Origin: Bacteroidota bacterium
GTDB taxonomy: Bacteria; Bacteroidota; Bacteroidia; Sphingobacteriales; Sphingobacteriaceae
Length of the DNA: 64,000 nucleotides
Direction: 5' to 3'
Assembly: GCA_023450085.1 (NCBI GenBank)
Contig: JAEXHI010000021.1
Coordinates: 124,001 to 188,000, forward strand
Shown here: positions 51,696 through 61,468 of the stretch, in pieces
Numbering within the stretch: the stretch's first letter is position 1
Layout: each line of letters starts with the position of its first letter
Notes under the pieces: model-generated
What the model saw: only the letters and a program-made list of their open reading frames with translations
Databases searched by the model: none
Told to the model about the DNA's origin: nothing
Made by a program: the position numbers and the translations under genes

Positions 51696-52715
51696 TTATC
51701 TCCAAGTTCTACCGCCACTAAACACTTGATAAACATTATTTAACTGGAAGCCAAGTACAATCTCATGGCTTCCGTTGGAAACGGTGTTTAGTTCAGATAC
51801 TGTAAAATCGTAGGCATAAGTTAAATTGAGAAACCTCTTGAAATTGACACCTACCATTGCCGAAAAGGAGTCTGATTTACGATAGCTGCCGCCAATCCAT
51901 ATCTTATTTTTATAATCAAATTTAAGATTCATATCAAAGGAAATAGGTAGGCCTTCTACCCTTTTCACCATAAATGATGGAATGGTTGAGATATCCTCGT
52001 CAATAAAAAGTTTATAGCCAGAAGTTAGAAAAAGATGTGGTACAGATTTCCCTGTACTGTAATCGGCACTACTGGTGAAAGCTAATTTTTGAGGTAAAAT
52101 TTGCTGCGCCGAAATCCCTGCGAAAAATCTGGCCCCATAATACCAAACTCCAGCTGCTAAATCGGGCTTAAACTGACTTATTACTGCGCCCGCCAATGCT
52201 GGGTCGTTAGCATTATCTAGCGTAATTTGTTTCATATCTAAAGCAATACGACTTACCCCTGCATAAACACCAACAGACAAATTATTGGTACCACTCATTT
52301 GCAGGTGATAGGCATAACTAAACCCTGCATCAATACGAGAGATGGGACCAGCTTTATCCGAAACCATCATTACCCCCATTCCATGATGTGCTGGCGAAGC
52401 GGTATAGTTTTGCAAATAACTTCGGCTCATTGGATCATCACCCTTTTCGGGAAGTGATAAGGGATTTCCCCAAAGATAATCACCGCCTAAACTCCAATGA
52501 GCAGATAAAAAAGAGGTTTTAGGTGCATTCTCAATACCCGACCACTGTGAACGATGTCCCACTTTAATATCGGCATAGTTTTCTGTTCCGCTTAATGCTG
52601 GATTTAGCAAGTAATTATTAAATATATATTGAGTGTATTGGGGACGTTGTTGAGCAAATGAATGCACCCCAAAAATCATCAAAATTAAGCTATAGGTAAA
52701 CCTTTTCAAAAACAT
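51696..52715 (-). CDS. PorP/SprF family outer-membrane protein, module 3
   Basis: This 339-residue T9SS-associated barrel has a signal (LILMIFGVHSFAQ) and the family opening RPQYTQYIFNNYLLNPALSG, then GHRSQWSGIENAPKTSF. It has MVSDKAGPISRIDAGFSYAYHLQ and ends with a strand region up to SHEIVLGFQLNNVYQVF. Its ATG overlaps the stop of the 1357-residue adhesin in TAATG, so the two are coupled and probably form a secretion pair. It closely resembles the module 2 protein, pointing to tandem duplication of the gene pair. Compared with that paralogue it continues about ten residues past the final strand. Confidence 0.93.
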   Translation of the reverse strand: MFLKRFTYSLILMIFGVHSFAQQRPQYTQYIFNNYLLNPALSGTENYADIKVGHRSQWSGIENAPKTSFLSAHWSLGGDYLWGNPLSLPEKGDDPMSRSYLQNYTASPAHHGMGVMMVSDKAGPISRIDAGFSYAYHLQMSGTNNLSVGVYAGVSRIALDMKQITLDNANDPALAGAVISQFKPDLAAGVWYYGARFFAGISAQQILPQKLAFTSSADYSTGKSVPHLFLTSGYKLFIDEDISTIPSFMVKRVEGLPISFDMNLKFDYKNKIWIGGSYRKSDSFSAMVGVNFKRFLNLTYAYDFTVSELNTVSNGSHEIVLGFQLNNVYQVFSGGRTWR

Positions 52716-55700
52716 TATCTAATAATGGTAAGCGTTCCAGTAATTGGTTTTTTACCGACAGCTAAATTAATAATATAATAATAAACACCAACAGGAAGTG
52801 GGGTATGGTTATAAGTACCATCAAAAGGTTTAACGTATCCTTTACTCCTAAATACATTCTGTCCTCCCCTGTCAAAAATCTCTACAGTTGCCGCTGGATA
52901 ACTATCTATATATTTAAGATTCCACTCGTCATTGATCGCATCTCCATTTGGAGTAATAGCGCTTGGAATCTCTAAATTTTTAAGAACCTTTACGAATACC
53001 TCATCTGTTTGCACACAACCTTTTTCACTAGTAACAATTAAACGATAAAGCATATCTTCCGTTGGACGAACCACAGGGTTCAACACATCATTTCTATCCA
53101 ATCCAGTAGCTGGAATCCACTTATAGGTCAGGGTCTTCCCAAATCCAAATGCGGTAGCTGATAAAGTTGCCATCCCTCCTTCCAATACATTTTTATCTTC
53201 ACCTGCATCTACCATTGGTGTTTCATTGACCGTTATGTTTTGTGTCTTTTGAACCTTACATCCATTGGTAACCTCGTAGGTATAAGTAATAACATGCACC
53301 CCTGCTCCAGCTTTCGCTGGATTAAACAAACCACTGGCACTTACGCCATCACCACTAAAAGTGCCAGCCCCAGGTAATCCATTCTTTTCCGTTGCCAATA
53401 GTTGAACACCAGGCGCTTCAAGGCAAATCTCCATGGTTTGGTTAAATTCTATTTCTGGAGAAGCATTCAATGTAATTGTTTTTTCTATGGCTGATACGCA
53501 AGTATTACCTGAATAGGCAACCATTTTAACCACGTAGCTTTTACTAAAAGGAACCCCAAAAACCGGATACTGATGTGTATATGTTTTTGGATTGATACTA
53601 GAACCAGGTGAAAAATCACTCTCTAACTGACTTGGATTATTTGCAAAATCATAATACCAATCTACTCTAGTAATATTTCCAAAAGCAATCGTTGTTCTAT
53701 CATCAAAAACTACGGGAGTTTGACTACAAAGAGTGCTGGCGTTTCTAATCGTAAAATCAGCTTGTGGTACAGCGCCTTCAATATTGATTTCTTTTGAAAA
53801 TGTTTTTGTACAGCCAAAAGGAGTTACCACAGTTAACGACACCGTATACCTCCCTACCTGAGTATAGCGATGAGATGGATCTTTTAAAGTGGAAACATTT
53901 GGATTTTGTGAATTTGCATTTTGATCTCCAAAATTCCACTGGTAAGTTAAGGTAGCGTTTGCCGCTGCATAAGTTGATAAGTTTTCGAAATTTGCCTGTC
54001 CATTGACCAAGCACGAGGTTTGAAGATTAAAATCTACCGAAGCATCAGGATATATGGTGATATTTTTGGTTTCTTCACTTACACATGCACCTCCCGAATA
54101 AGCCCTCATTTTTACTACATAGCTCATTGATTGCTGTCCTGTAAAAGTTGGATACTTAAAATTATAAAGTTTAGCAGCGTCAGCCCTCAAATTTGGTTCT
54201 TCATCTACGATGTCGGGAGTAGTTTTGTTTAAGTAATCGAAAAACCATTCAATCTTCGTGATTTCACCAAAATCAACCGTCGCTTTATCTTTAAAAACTA
54301 CTGGACTGTTACTACATAAGGCATTTTGATTTTCGATGTCAAAGGCTGCTTTGGGTACACTACCATTCACTCGAAATTGTTTCTTTCTAATTACGGTACA
54401 ACCACTGGCCGACTTTACTGTTAAAGTAACTTCATATAAGCCTGTGCTGGTATAAACATGCGAGCCATTTCGAAGTGTAGAGGTATTTGGCCTTTGAGGT
54501 GAGGCATTGGCATCACCAAAATCCCATAAATAGGTTAACTGTTCACCTGTAGTAATGGTTGCTTTATTGGTGAATATAGCGCTTCCATCAGCTAGACAAA
54601 AATCAGGCAAATCGAAATCGACTAATGGTAAAGTGTTGACATTAATTATTTGAGCAACAGCATTTTCACAACCAAACTCAGAAGTAATTGTTAATTTAAC
54701 CTCATACTGGCCAGCTACACCATAGGTATGTACAGGATTTTCGTCTGTAGAGGTTTGGTTGTCGCCAAAATCCCACAACCATTTTACCAGTCGCCCTTCT
54801 GCCGAGGTCGATTGATTTTCGAAGCTAATGACCTGTTGTTCGCAAAGTGCTGTAGGCTTGGCAATAAATTTAGCGATCGGCAAGGCCAATACATGAACGT
54901 CTTTCTGAAAAACCTCGGAACTACATCCGTTCTCAGCCGATACTATTAATTTCACTGTGAATATCCCCGAATTGGCATACACATGCTTAGGGTTTTGCAC
55001 ATTAGAAATGGGTGTTCCGTCACCAAAATCCCACATCCACTTTTTAATCGCCTTATCCGGTACATTTGAATTACTGGCGTCGGTAAATGCGATTTCGGCA
55101 CCTAAACATGATTGTGCTACCGTGGTGAAACTTGCCGTAGGTTCTGGATCTACATTAAAAAGAAATTCAAAATCAGCGGTACTGCCAAAACAACTATTTG
55201 AATTTATGGCAAAATATCCTGTTGCTTTAATCACTTTTTGTCCAGCTACCGTATAGTTTTTATTCACTGGAGCTATGTAATCATAAAGCGTCTCACCATT
55301 TACCGTCCTAACGACTGGACTTGGGGAAGTATCGTCATAATTAGGTGTGCCATCATCAAATTGCCATACCAAACGGGTCAATAAATAAGGTAACGTAATT
55401 TTAAAATTAGCTGTTTCACCTATACAAGCATTGCTATATTCTTCATTACTTCTTGTATCAATCACCGTTAAATATTGGTTGGCTGCCAAGCTTGTTCCGG
55501 CCGAATAGCCATATGATTCTGCATTTCCAAACCCATAAGCAATGGCGTTAAACCCTTCATCGGCGCTAAGCGTTAAGCTTTGGTCGTAAACCTGAATTTG
55601 TATATAAGAATAGGCCGTATTAGAGGGAAACGTTTTCCATATTCCATTCGCTGGTGAGGCACCGTTCACTTTAAAACTACCTCTACTATCCGTCTTAATC

Positions 55701-56788
55701 ACAACGTTGATGTATTTTTGCTGAATGGCTTGCTGATCAGAAGAGAATAACGTGATTTTCTTAATGCTAAATTCCACCGGGTTGAGTAAGATCATATCAG
55801 GATCCCCAATCAAATTGGTACCTGTAACGGATGAGCAATTTTGAGTTAAAGAATATTGTGCCACACTGATTAATTTATCAGCAGTAACAATGGTACCTTC
55901 AATTAGCAATCCCGATTCATAAAACTCACCTTTATTCAGTGTGGTTACCAAGCCATCAATATTTATTCTGGTATTGTTTTCTTGCGCTAAAACCCTCACA
56001 ATGCATCGCCTGTTTATAAATGGTGCAACGGCATAAGTTTTTCCCCAACTATTAGTGGTGTATAATTGCTGCAACAAAGGGTCTCTAGAGTTTGTACATT
56101 GAATAGTGAGTGAGGTACTCCCTGAAAAGGCCGCAAATCGCTTACATTTCGAAGTAAGTTCATCTACTTCTACATATACGCCAGTTAAATCTGTAGAAGC
56201 CGCTCCCAAATACTCATAAACATCACCTGTCTTAGCTAAAGTAATCGTTCTTACGTTTCCATTTTTCTCTGTGAGCTTTAAGGTCGTATTGTCTTCGGCA
56301 GCTACCAATACCAAAAAATTATTACCATTGGCATCTTGCCGATAATTCATAGAGTAATACTTTTGTCCTAAAGCCTCAAAAGGAATAATGAGGGAAGCTG
56401 CTGATCTGGCTCCTGCATACACATGTGCATAAACAGCTACTGCGGGCTGGCCTGCCGTTACCTTGATATGTATCCCCCTATTGGTTAAATTTCTATTGGC
56501 ATCGGATGTTTCTATATATGAATTGGCCCTAGGTACGGCAAACACAACTACGGTATTTGCGGGAATAGCTTTAGTTTCAGTATAAGCACCACAACTAACG
56601 GTAACTTCCGATGCTCTTTTCGACGTAATGAAGATATTCATATTCGCCAACTGGTTGCCGCTAGGATCGTGAGTAGGAAAAACAGCCCAAAAATCAGTTC
56701 CTTCATTAGACACATTTTGTGCTTGCAATTTTCCGGTTAAACCAAAAAAGAGTACGATAAATAGGCAGAAAAGACTATAGGGCTTCAT
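52715..56788 (-). CDS. Giant PKD-repeat adhesin with IgGFc-binding-like head and type B T9SS domain (1357 aa)
   Basis: This is probably a surface adhesin. Residues 1-24 are a signal ending LQAQ. About 28-435 form an IgGFc-binding-protein-like head (GTDFWAVFPTHDPSGNQ, VLVAAEDNTTLKLTE, GDPDMILLNPVEFSIKKIT). PKD domains lie near 551-633, 637-718, 722-806 and 917-1003, with WDFGD or WNFGD at 586, 672, 755 and 951. Degenerate ones are near 813-913 (WFFDY) and 1010-1108 (WYYDF). Residues 722-913 and 917-1108 are an internal tandem duplication. Ig-like domains span 1112-1268. The type B CTD is 1274-1357 (SAITPNGDAINDEW, VEIFDRGGQNVFR, GVYYYIINLA). It is followed by its PorP/SprF with one-base overlap. 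Confidence 0.9.
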   Translation of the reverse strand: MKPYSLFCLFIVLFFGLTGKLQAQNVSNEGTDFWAVFPTHDPSGNQLANMNIFITSKRASEVTVSCGAYTETKAIPANTVVVFAVPRANSYIETSDANRNLTNRGIHIKVTAGQPAVAVYAHVYAGARSAASLIIPFEALGQKYYSMNYRQDANGNNFLVLVAAEDNTTLKLTEKNGNVRTITLAKTGDVYEYLGAASTDLTGVYVEVDELTSKCKRFAAFSGSTSLTIQCTNSRDPLLQQLYTTNSWGKTYAVAPFINRRCIVRVLAQENNTRINIDGLVTTLNKGEFYESGLLIEGTIVTADKLISVAQYSLTQNCSSVTGTNLIGDPDMILLNPVEFSIKKITLFSSDQQAIQQKYINVVIKTDSRGSFKVNGASPANGIWKTFPSNTAYSYIQIQVYDQSLTLSADEGFNAIAYGFGNAESYGYSAGTSLAANQYLTVIDTRSNEEYSNACIGETANFKITLPYLLTRLVWQFDDGTPNYDDTSPSPVVRTVNGETLYDYIAPVNKNYTVAGQKVIKATGYFAINSNSCFGSTADFEFLFNVDPEPTASFTTVAQSCLGAEIAFTDASNSNVPDKAIKKWMWDFGDGTPISNVQNPKHVYANSGIFTVKLIVSAENGCSSEVFQKDVHVLALPIAKFIAKPTALCEQQVISFENQSTSAEGRLVKWLWDFGDNQTSTDENPVHTYGVAGQYEVKLTITSEFGCENAVAQIINVNTLPLVDFDLPDFCLADGSAIFTNKATITTGEQLTYLWDFGDANASPQRPNTSTLRNGSHVYTSTGLYEVTLTVKSASGCTVIRKKQFRVNGSVPKAAFDIENQNALCSNSPVVFKDKATVDFGEITKIEWFFDYLNKTTPDIVDEEPNLRADAAKLYNFKYPTFTGQQSMSYVVKMRAYSGGACVSEETKNITIYPDASVDFNLQTSCLVNGQANFENLSTYAAANATLTYQWNFGDQNANSQNPNVSTLKDPSHRYTQVGRYTVSLTVVTPFGCTKTFSKEINIEGAVPQADFTIRNASTLCSQTPVVFDDRTTIAFGNITRVDWYYDFANNPSQLESDFSPGSSINPKTYTHQYPVFGVPFSKSYVVKMVAYSGNTCVSAIEKTITLNASPEIEFNQTMEICLEAPGVQLLATEKNGLPGAGTFSGDGVSASGLFNPAKAGAGVHVITYTYEVTNGCKVQKTQNITVNETPMVDAGEDKNVLEGGMATLSATAFGFGKTLTYKWIPATGLDRNDVLNPVVRPTEDMLYRLIVTSEKGCVQTDEVFVKVLKNLEIPSAITPNGDAINDEWNLKYIDSYPAATVEIFDRGGQNVFRSKGYVKPFDGTYNHTPLPVGVYYYIINLAVGKKPITGTLTIIR

Positions 56789-56850
56789 TGTTAAATTAAT
56801 CTAACACACATGTTAAGTTATTAATAAAACCTAAAAAAGCAATAGCTGAT

Positions 56851-57819
56851 TTAAAAAAGAAGTCTTAGAGAAATTTCGTGTGAACCAGAAGAAGCTGTTC
56901 TGAGCTGGGAAGTGGTATAATCGTAAGCATAACCTACTGTTGCTATTTTAGCAATATTAAAGCCTACATTACCAAAAAACGCATCATTTTTACGATAGCC
57001 ACCACCTACCCAAAAAGTATCCTGATAGGCAAATTTCAAATTCAAATCAAAAGCTTTTGGTAGTGGACTAACCATCTTAAGCATCACCGAAGGCGTTAAC
57101 GAAAAATCATTGCCAATCCAGAATTTGTATCCACCTGTTAAAAAATAATGCGCTACTTCTTTCCCGGTATTAAAGTCACCATCAAAAGCTAACTTATTTT
57201 CAAGGATTTGTTGCATAGAGGCTCCTATATAATAGTTTGCAGCATAAAGATAAACGCCAGCATTTAAGTCGGGAGTAAACTTGTTAATTTGTCCAGAATT
57301 TGATATTACTGGATCTCCCGGTTGATCAAAAATCAAGGATTGCGCATCTAACCCCAATCTGTTTACGCCTAGGCCAACTCCTAACGACAAATTAGCTCGA
57401 TCACCTAGGGCCAAATGATAAGCATAAGTGAAATTACCGGTCATACGATTTAGGGGGCCAGCTTTATCATTAATAAACAAAGCGCCAAAGCTATGATGAG
57501 ACATAGAGGCCGTGTAGTCGAAACTATCATCTCTAGTTTCTGGTTCAGTAACTCCCAAATCACTGGAGCGATAATTAGCCATGTCACCACCAAAAGAAAC
57601 TGGCATGCTAAAACTTACATAGCTGGTTTTTGGTGCGTTTTCCAATCCTTGCCACTGGGTGCGTAAACCAAACCTTAAATCTTTACCACTATTAAGTCCT
57701 GTTACTGCCGGATTTAGCACCGACATGTTTTGTACATATTGCGAATAATGCGGCCGTTGTTGGGCAAATGCCGTACACAACATCAGATTTAAAACGATCA
57801 AAAGAACTGGCTTCCTCAT
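56851..57819 (-). CDS. PorP/SprF family outer-membrane protein, module 2
   Basis: This 322-residue barrel has a signal (VLLIVLNLMLCTAFAQ). It has the hallmark RPHYSQYVQNMSVLNPAVTG, GLRTQWQGLENAPKTSYV, INDKAGPLNRMTGNFTYAYH and a C-terminal strand SHEISLRLLF ending in Phe, the classic signal for outer-membrane insertion. It overlaps the stop of the 1174-residue adhesin by four bases and is 62 bases ahead of the next adhesin. It probably serves the adhesin encoded just upstream. The strong likeness to the module 3 protein supports duplication of an adhesin/PorP pair. Confidence 0.93.
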   Translation of the reverse strand: MRKPVLLIVLNLMLCTAFAQQRPHYSQYVQNMSVLNPAVTGLNSGKDLRFGLRTQWQGLENAPKTSYVSFSMPVSFGGDMANYRSSDLGVTEPETRDDSFDYTASMSHHSFGALFINDKAGPLNRMTGNFTYAYHLALGDRANLSLGVGLGVNRLGLDAQSLIFDQPGDPVISNSGQINKFTPDLNAGVYLYAANYYIGASMQQILENKLAFDGDFNTGKEVAHYFLTGGYKFWIGNDFSLTPSVMLKMVSPLPKAFDLNLKFAYQDTFWVGGGYRKNDAFFGNVGFNIAKIATVGYAYDYTTSQLRTASSGSHEISLRLLF

Positions 57820-60800
57820 CTTAAAATAGTTACTGACCCAGTATATTTTTTACGGCCGTTATTAGGTTCAATAATATAATAGTAAACACCTACCGGTAAA
57901 TCGGCACCATTTAATTTGCCATCCCAAGGTGTATTGTACGGTGAAGCTTCAAAGACCTTTTGTCCATATCTGTTAAATATGGAGATCACTCCCTGCGAAA
58001 ATGTTTCTAAATATTTGATATTCCAGGTATCATTTTTGCCGTCTCCGTTTGGACTAAAAACATTTGGTATACTTACGTTTTCATGAACCGTTACCAAATA
58101 TTCATACACTGATTGACAACTATTTGAAGTAACCGTCAAAGTATATCTAGTCGTTTTAGTTGGATTGGCAATAGGATTTAAAATATTGTCGGCATTTAAA
58201 CCTTCTGATGGTGTCCATTTATATTTGTTGTTGCTCCCCGTTGCAATTGCCTCTATAAGCTTCTGCCCGCCCAATAAAATATCCATATTTGGCGGAAGTA
58301 TTACTTTTGGGAGTTTATCAACGATAATATTGATGTTCTTTTCTTCTATACAACCATGTTCGGTAGAAAAAACATACTTGATGTTAAAACTGCCTGCGCC
58401 AGTCAATCGTGGACTAAATACTCCTGTGCTTGAAATACCGTTGCCACTATAAGAAGAACTACCTACTACCGCATTATCATCCGTAATTACCAATTGAATA
58501 GGATCCGCTGTTTCGCAAAGCGATGGAACATCCGCCATTTTTAAAATAGGCGCAGGATAAACCGTAATGATAACGGGTGCACTTTCCGTAAAACAAACCT
58601 GCCCCGAATAAGCCCTCATCACTACTTTATATTCCTTTCTCACGGCTAAACTTGGATATTTATGCAAATACACTTTACCAGCACTCGGGTTTTCATCAGT
58701 AACTACCGTGTTGTGCGCTCCTTCATCATCAAATATCCATTCGATTTTGGTGATCTTTCCAAAGCCAATATTACTTTTATTTTCAAAGGCAACTTCTTTA
58801 TTAGCACATAAATTTTCAAGATCTATTACGTCGAAGATAGCATTTGGATTACTTCCACTAATGGTTATCTGTTTAGTAAACAAAGTAGTACACCCTTGGT
58901 CGGTAGTGGCTATTAAAGATATGTTGTAAGTGCCTGCTGCATTAAATTTATGGGTAGGTTTTTGTTTGATGTCTTGTGTCAAATCATTAGTTCCATCTCC
59001 AAAATCCCAACGCCATGCTACAAAATTGCCTTTCACGGCGGTAGCTTCAAACTGCACGATATCATTCACACATGAACCTGGATCCTTAAAGGTAATTTCC
59101 GGATTTTCGACAATCGTAATTGTTTTAACAATGGTATCGGCACAACCGCTCGACGAAACTGAAATCAATTTGACTTTATAATCACCTGCAGCTTTATATC
59201 TAGAGATAGGTGACTGATCCGAAGAATTTGGTTGTCCATTTCCAAAATCCCAGGTTTGACTGGCTACATTGGAATTTACTGCTGTGGTTTGGTTCACAAA
59301 CTTGATATCACTATCAATACAAAATGGCCCAACCGCTGTAAAGTTAGATTTAGGGGAGATAATAATATCGATATTTTTAGACACCGACAAGTTACAGCCC
59401 ATATCTGTAATTACCTTTAGCTTCACCGTTTTAGTACCATAGCTTGCATATTTATGAATAGGATTTTGTAAAGTCGACTTTGTTCCGTCGCCAAAGTCCC
59501 ATTCCCAAGCGGTGATGTTTCCTCCGGTTCTGGGTGAAGCATCTGTAAGCTGAATATTGGTATTGATACAAGCTTGCGCCGGCATATTTATTTCTGGAGA
59601 AAAAATATCGAATGCCGTAAAAATCTCTTCATCTAATGCACAAACAGCCGATGATGGTTTTTGTATTAATGCTCGCAAGGTATAATTGCTTGGAGTAGTA
59701 AAATAACTAGGTGGTATGGTGTATTTATATAAATAATAAGTTTGTCCATCTTCCACTTGTGTAGTATAAGTGGGTGTGTTAGTTATTTCCGTTTTAAGTC
59801 CATTATTGAGATTCCAAGTAATCTTATCCGTTACATAAGGTAGTTTTAGCACGAAATCCAAATTGGTACCCAAGCAAAAATTGCTTGATGCGACATTACC
59901 TCCTGTAGGGAAAACCTGTATGTTGCTTTTCAGGTTTTTAAGGTCGGTGCCCGCTAAATAAGCATATGATTCTACTGAACCGTAGCCATAAGCTATGGCT
60001 ACAAATCCGCCGCTAGCAATTAAGCGGTGTTGGTCGCTCGAATTGGTTACATCTACCACTGCATAACTATATTCGCTATTGCTAATGGGTTTAAACAAAC
60101 TGGTAATGGTACTCCCATCTAAAGTAAAACCTTGAATATCGGCGGTTTTGATAATCACATTTAAAAAGTACTTGGAGATATTGGTATTCACTCCTTGCAC
60201 ACTATTTAATCTAGAATAAACGGCTATGTCCTTTAACGTTTGTTCAATAGGATTAAGAATGGTCATTTCGGGATCCCCTAAAAAAGGTCCACCTTGTCCA
60301 GATTGAGCGCTGTTTGCCAAATTACATGTTTGCGAAGTTTGATATTGAGCTACTGCTATGGGTGATGAAGCTTTAATGACGTTGGGAGTAGTAGTGTAAA
60401 AAGTAATGACACTCCCCTTTCTGTAAGGATTTGATAAAGAAGTACCATTAGCCATAGTAGTACTTCCATTTACGTTTACCGTCGTGTTATCTTCAGCAAC
60501 TATAATCTTAATAATGTCGGTATTTCCATTTAAGGTATTATAAAAAGGTGCTGATACAAAGTTTTTGCCCCAAGCCGTTACTGGAAACAATTGCTGAAAT
60601 AAATTATCACCTCCATTGGGCGACCTTGAATTTCCCACTTCGCAAAAAGCCGACCAGGTAGTTCCTGAAAAAACAGCTATCGGTGTACAGCCAGTAACCG
60701 CTTTAATCAAACTACCTGTTAAATCATTAATAGATTGGAATTGATAAACATCACCTTTATTTAAAGCGATTTGAAATTTAACATTCGCTGGTCTTGTGCC

Positions 60801-61340
60801 ATCGGAACTACTTTGTGTAGGCGTAATATCTATTAATGTACCATCTTTAATGCCAACAATGGCAAATTGAGAGTATACTGGAGAATTAGTATTTCCTTTA
60901 TTTTGCTCCGAAAAAACATAATATTCCTGTTCTAGAGATGCTGTAGGTAATACTAAAGTAGATCCTGTACGGGCATTATTAGATATTACACAATATAAAG
61001 ATATGGGCTTACCAGAAGTTACATTAATTCCTTTGTCTGTCTCCTTAACATTAGAAGAGCCAACATACACGCTGTATTGATTAGGATTAATAAAAACAGG
61101 TGTAACTACATTGGCAAAAATACTTCCGCTAGAAATTACCCTCCCTCCAGACTTCACCTCATAAGTAGTATTTACATCAGACGACAGAAACAAGGTCATC
61201 CTTGATACCAAACCATCCACATGGCCGGTATAAGTCAACCAAAAGTCGGTCCCTTTATTAGAGGTAGATTGAGCTTGTAGATTTGCGTGAATGAAAAGCA
61301 GTGATATGATTGATATCACAAACAAAAACCTGCTTTTCAT
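57816..61340 (-). CDS. Giant PKD-repeat adhesin with IgGFc-binding-like head and type B T9SS domain (1174 aa)
   Basis: This is a paralogue of the 1357-residue adhesin. Residues 1-24 are a signal ending LQAQ. About 28-465 form the same IgGFc-binding-like head (GTDFWLTYTGHVDG, VAEDNTTVNVNG, GDPEMTILNPIEQTLKDIA, IAYGYGSVESYAYLAGT). PKD domains have WDFGD at 614, WDFGN at 697 and WDFGD at 778, with a degenerate one near 868 (WIFDD). Ig-like domains span about 931-1088. The type B CTD is about 1091-1174 (VFSPNGDGKNDTW, ISIFNRYGQKVFE, GVYYYIIEP). It has one copy of the PKD/degenerate-PKD supramodule that is doubled in its neighbour. It is first in a four-gene unit; no clear -7 box was found. Confidence 0.9.
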   Translation of the reverse strand: MKSRFLFVISIISLLFIHANLQAQSTSNKGTDFWLTYTGHVDGLVSRMTLFLSSDVNTTYEVKSGGRVISSGSIFANVVTPVFINPNQYSVYVGSSNVKETDKGINVTSGKPISLYCVISNNARTGSTLVLPTASLEQEYYVFSEQNKGNTNSPVYSQFAIVGIKDGTLIDITPTQSSSDGTRPANVKFQIALNKGDVYQFQSINDLTGSLIKAVTGCTPIAVFSGTTWSAFCEVGNSRSPNGGDNLFQQLFPVTAWGKNFVSAPFYNTLNGNTDIIKIIVAEDNTTVNVNGSTTMANGTSLSNPYRKGSVITFYTTTPNVIKASSPIAVAQYQTSQTCNLANSAQSGQGGPFLGDPEMTILNPIEQTLKDIAVYSRLNSVQGVNTNISKYFLNVIIKTADIQGFTLDGSTITSLFKPISNSEYSYAVVDVTNSSDQHRLIASGGFVAIAYGYGSVESYAYLAGTDLKNLKSNIQVFPTGGNVASSNFCLGTNLDFVLKLPYVTDKITWNLNNGLKTEITNTPTYTTQVEDGQTYYLYKYTIPPSYFTTPSNYTLRALIQKPSSAVCALDEEIFTAFDIFSPEINMPAQACINTNIQLTDASPRTGGNITAWEWDFGDGTKSTLQNPIHKYASYGTKTVKLKVITDMGCNLSVSKNIDIIISPKSNFTAVGPFCIDSDIKFVNQTTAVNSNVASQTWDFGNGQPNSSDQSPISRYKAAGDYKVKLISVSSSGCADTIVKTITIVENPEITFKDPGSCVNDIVQFEATAVKGNFVAWRWDFGDGTNDLTQDIKQKPTHKFNAAGTYNISLIATTDQGCTTLFTKQITISGSNPNAIFDVIDLENLCANKEVAFENKSNIGFGKITKIEWIFDDEGAHNTVVTDENPSAGKVYLHKYPSLAVRKEYKVVMRAYSGQVCFTESAPVIITVYPAPILKMADVPSLCETADPIQLVITDDNAVVGSSSYSGNGISSTGVFSPRLTGAGSFNIKYVFSTEHGCIEEKNINIIVDKLPKVILPPNMDILLGGQKLIEAIATGSNNKYKWTPSEGLNADNILNPIANPTKTTRYTLTVTSNSCQSVYEYLVTVHENVSIPNVFSPNGDGKNDTWNIKYLETFSQGVISIFNRYGQKVFEASPYNTPWDGKLNGADLPVGVYYYIIEPNNGRKKYTGSVTILR

Positions 61341-61468
61341 TTCAGCTTAAAATAAGAACATTTAGATGGTATGAAATCTTCATTAAATTTTAAAAACACT
61401 AAAATTATATACAACTATATATTGTACCTATAAAAATAAGAAAAGTGTCAATATAACGATTGAGAGGC

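Noticed and set aside
54957..55256. Plus-strand open frame opposite the PKD adhesin
   Set aside because: It is a shadow of the well-supported minus-strand gene with no domain, signal or start context; similar shadows opposite the pectin genes and the other adhesin were also dropped.
52715..61340. Repetitive PKD regions considered as a CRISPR or tandem DNA repeat
   Set aside because: The similarity is at protein level with diverged DNA, inside open reading frames, and not in short regular units.
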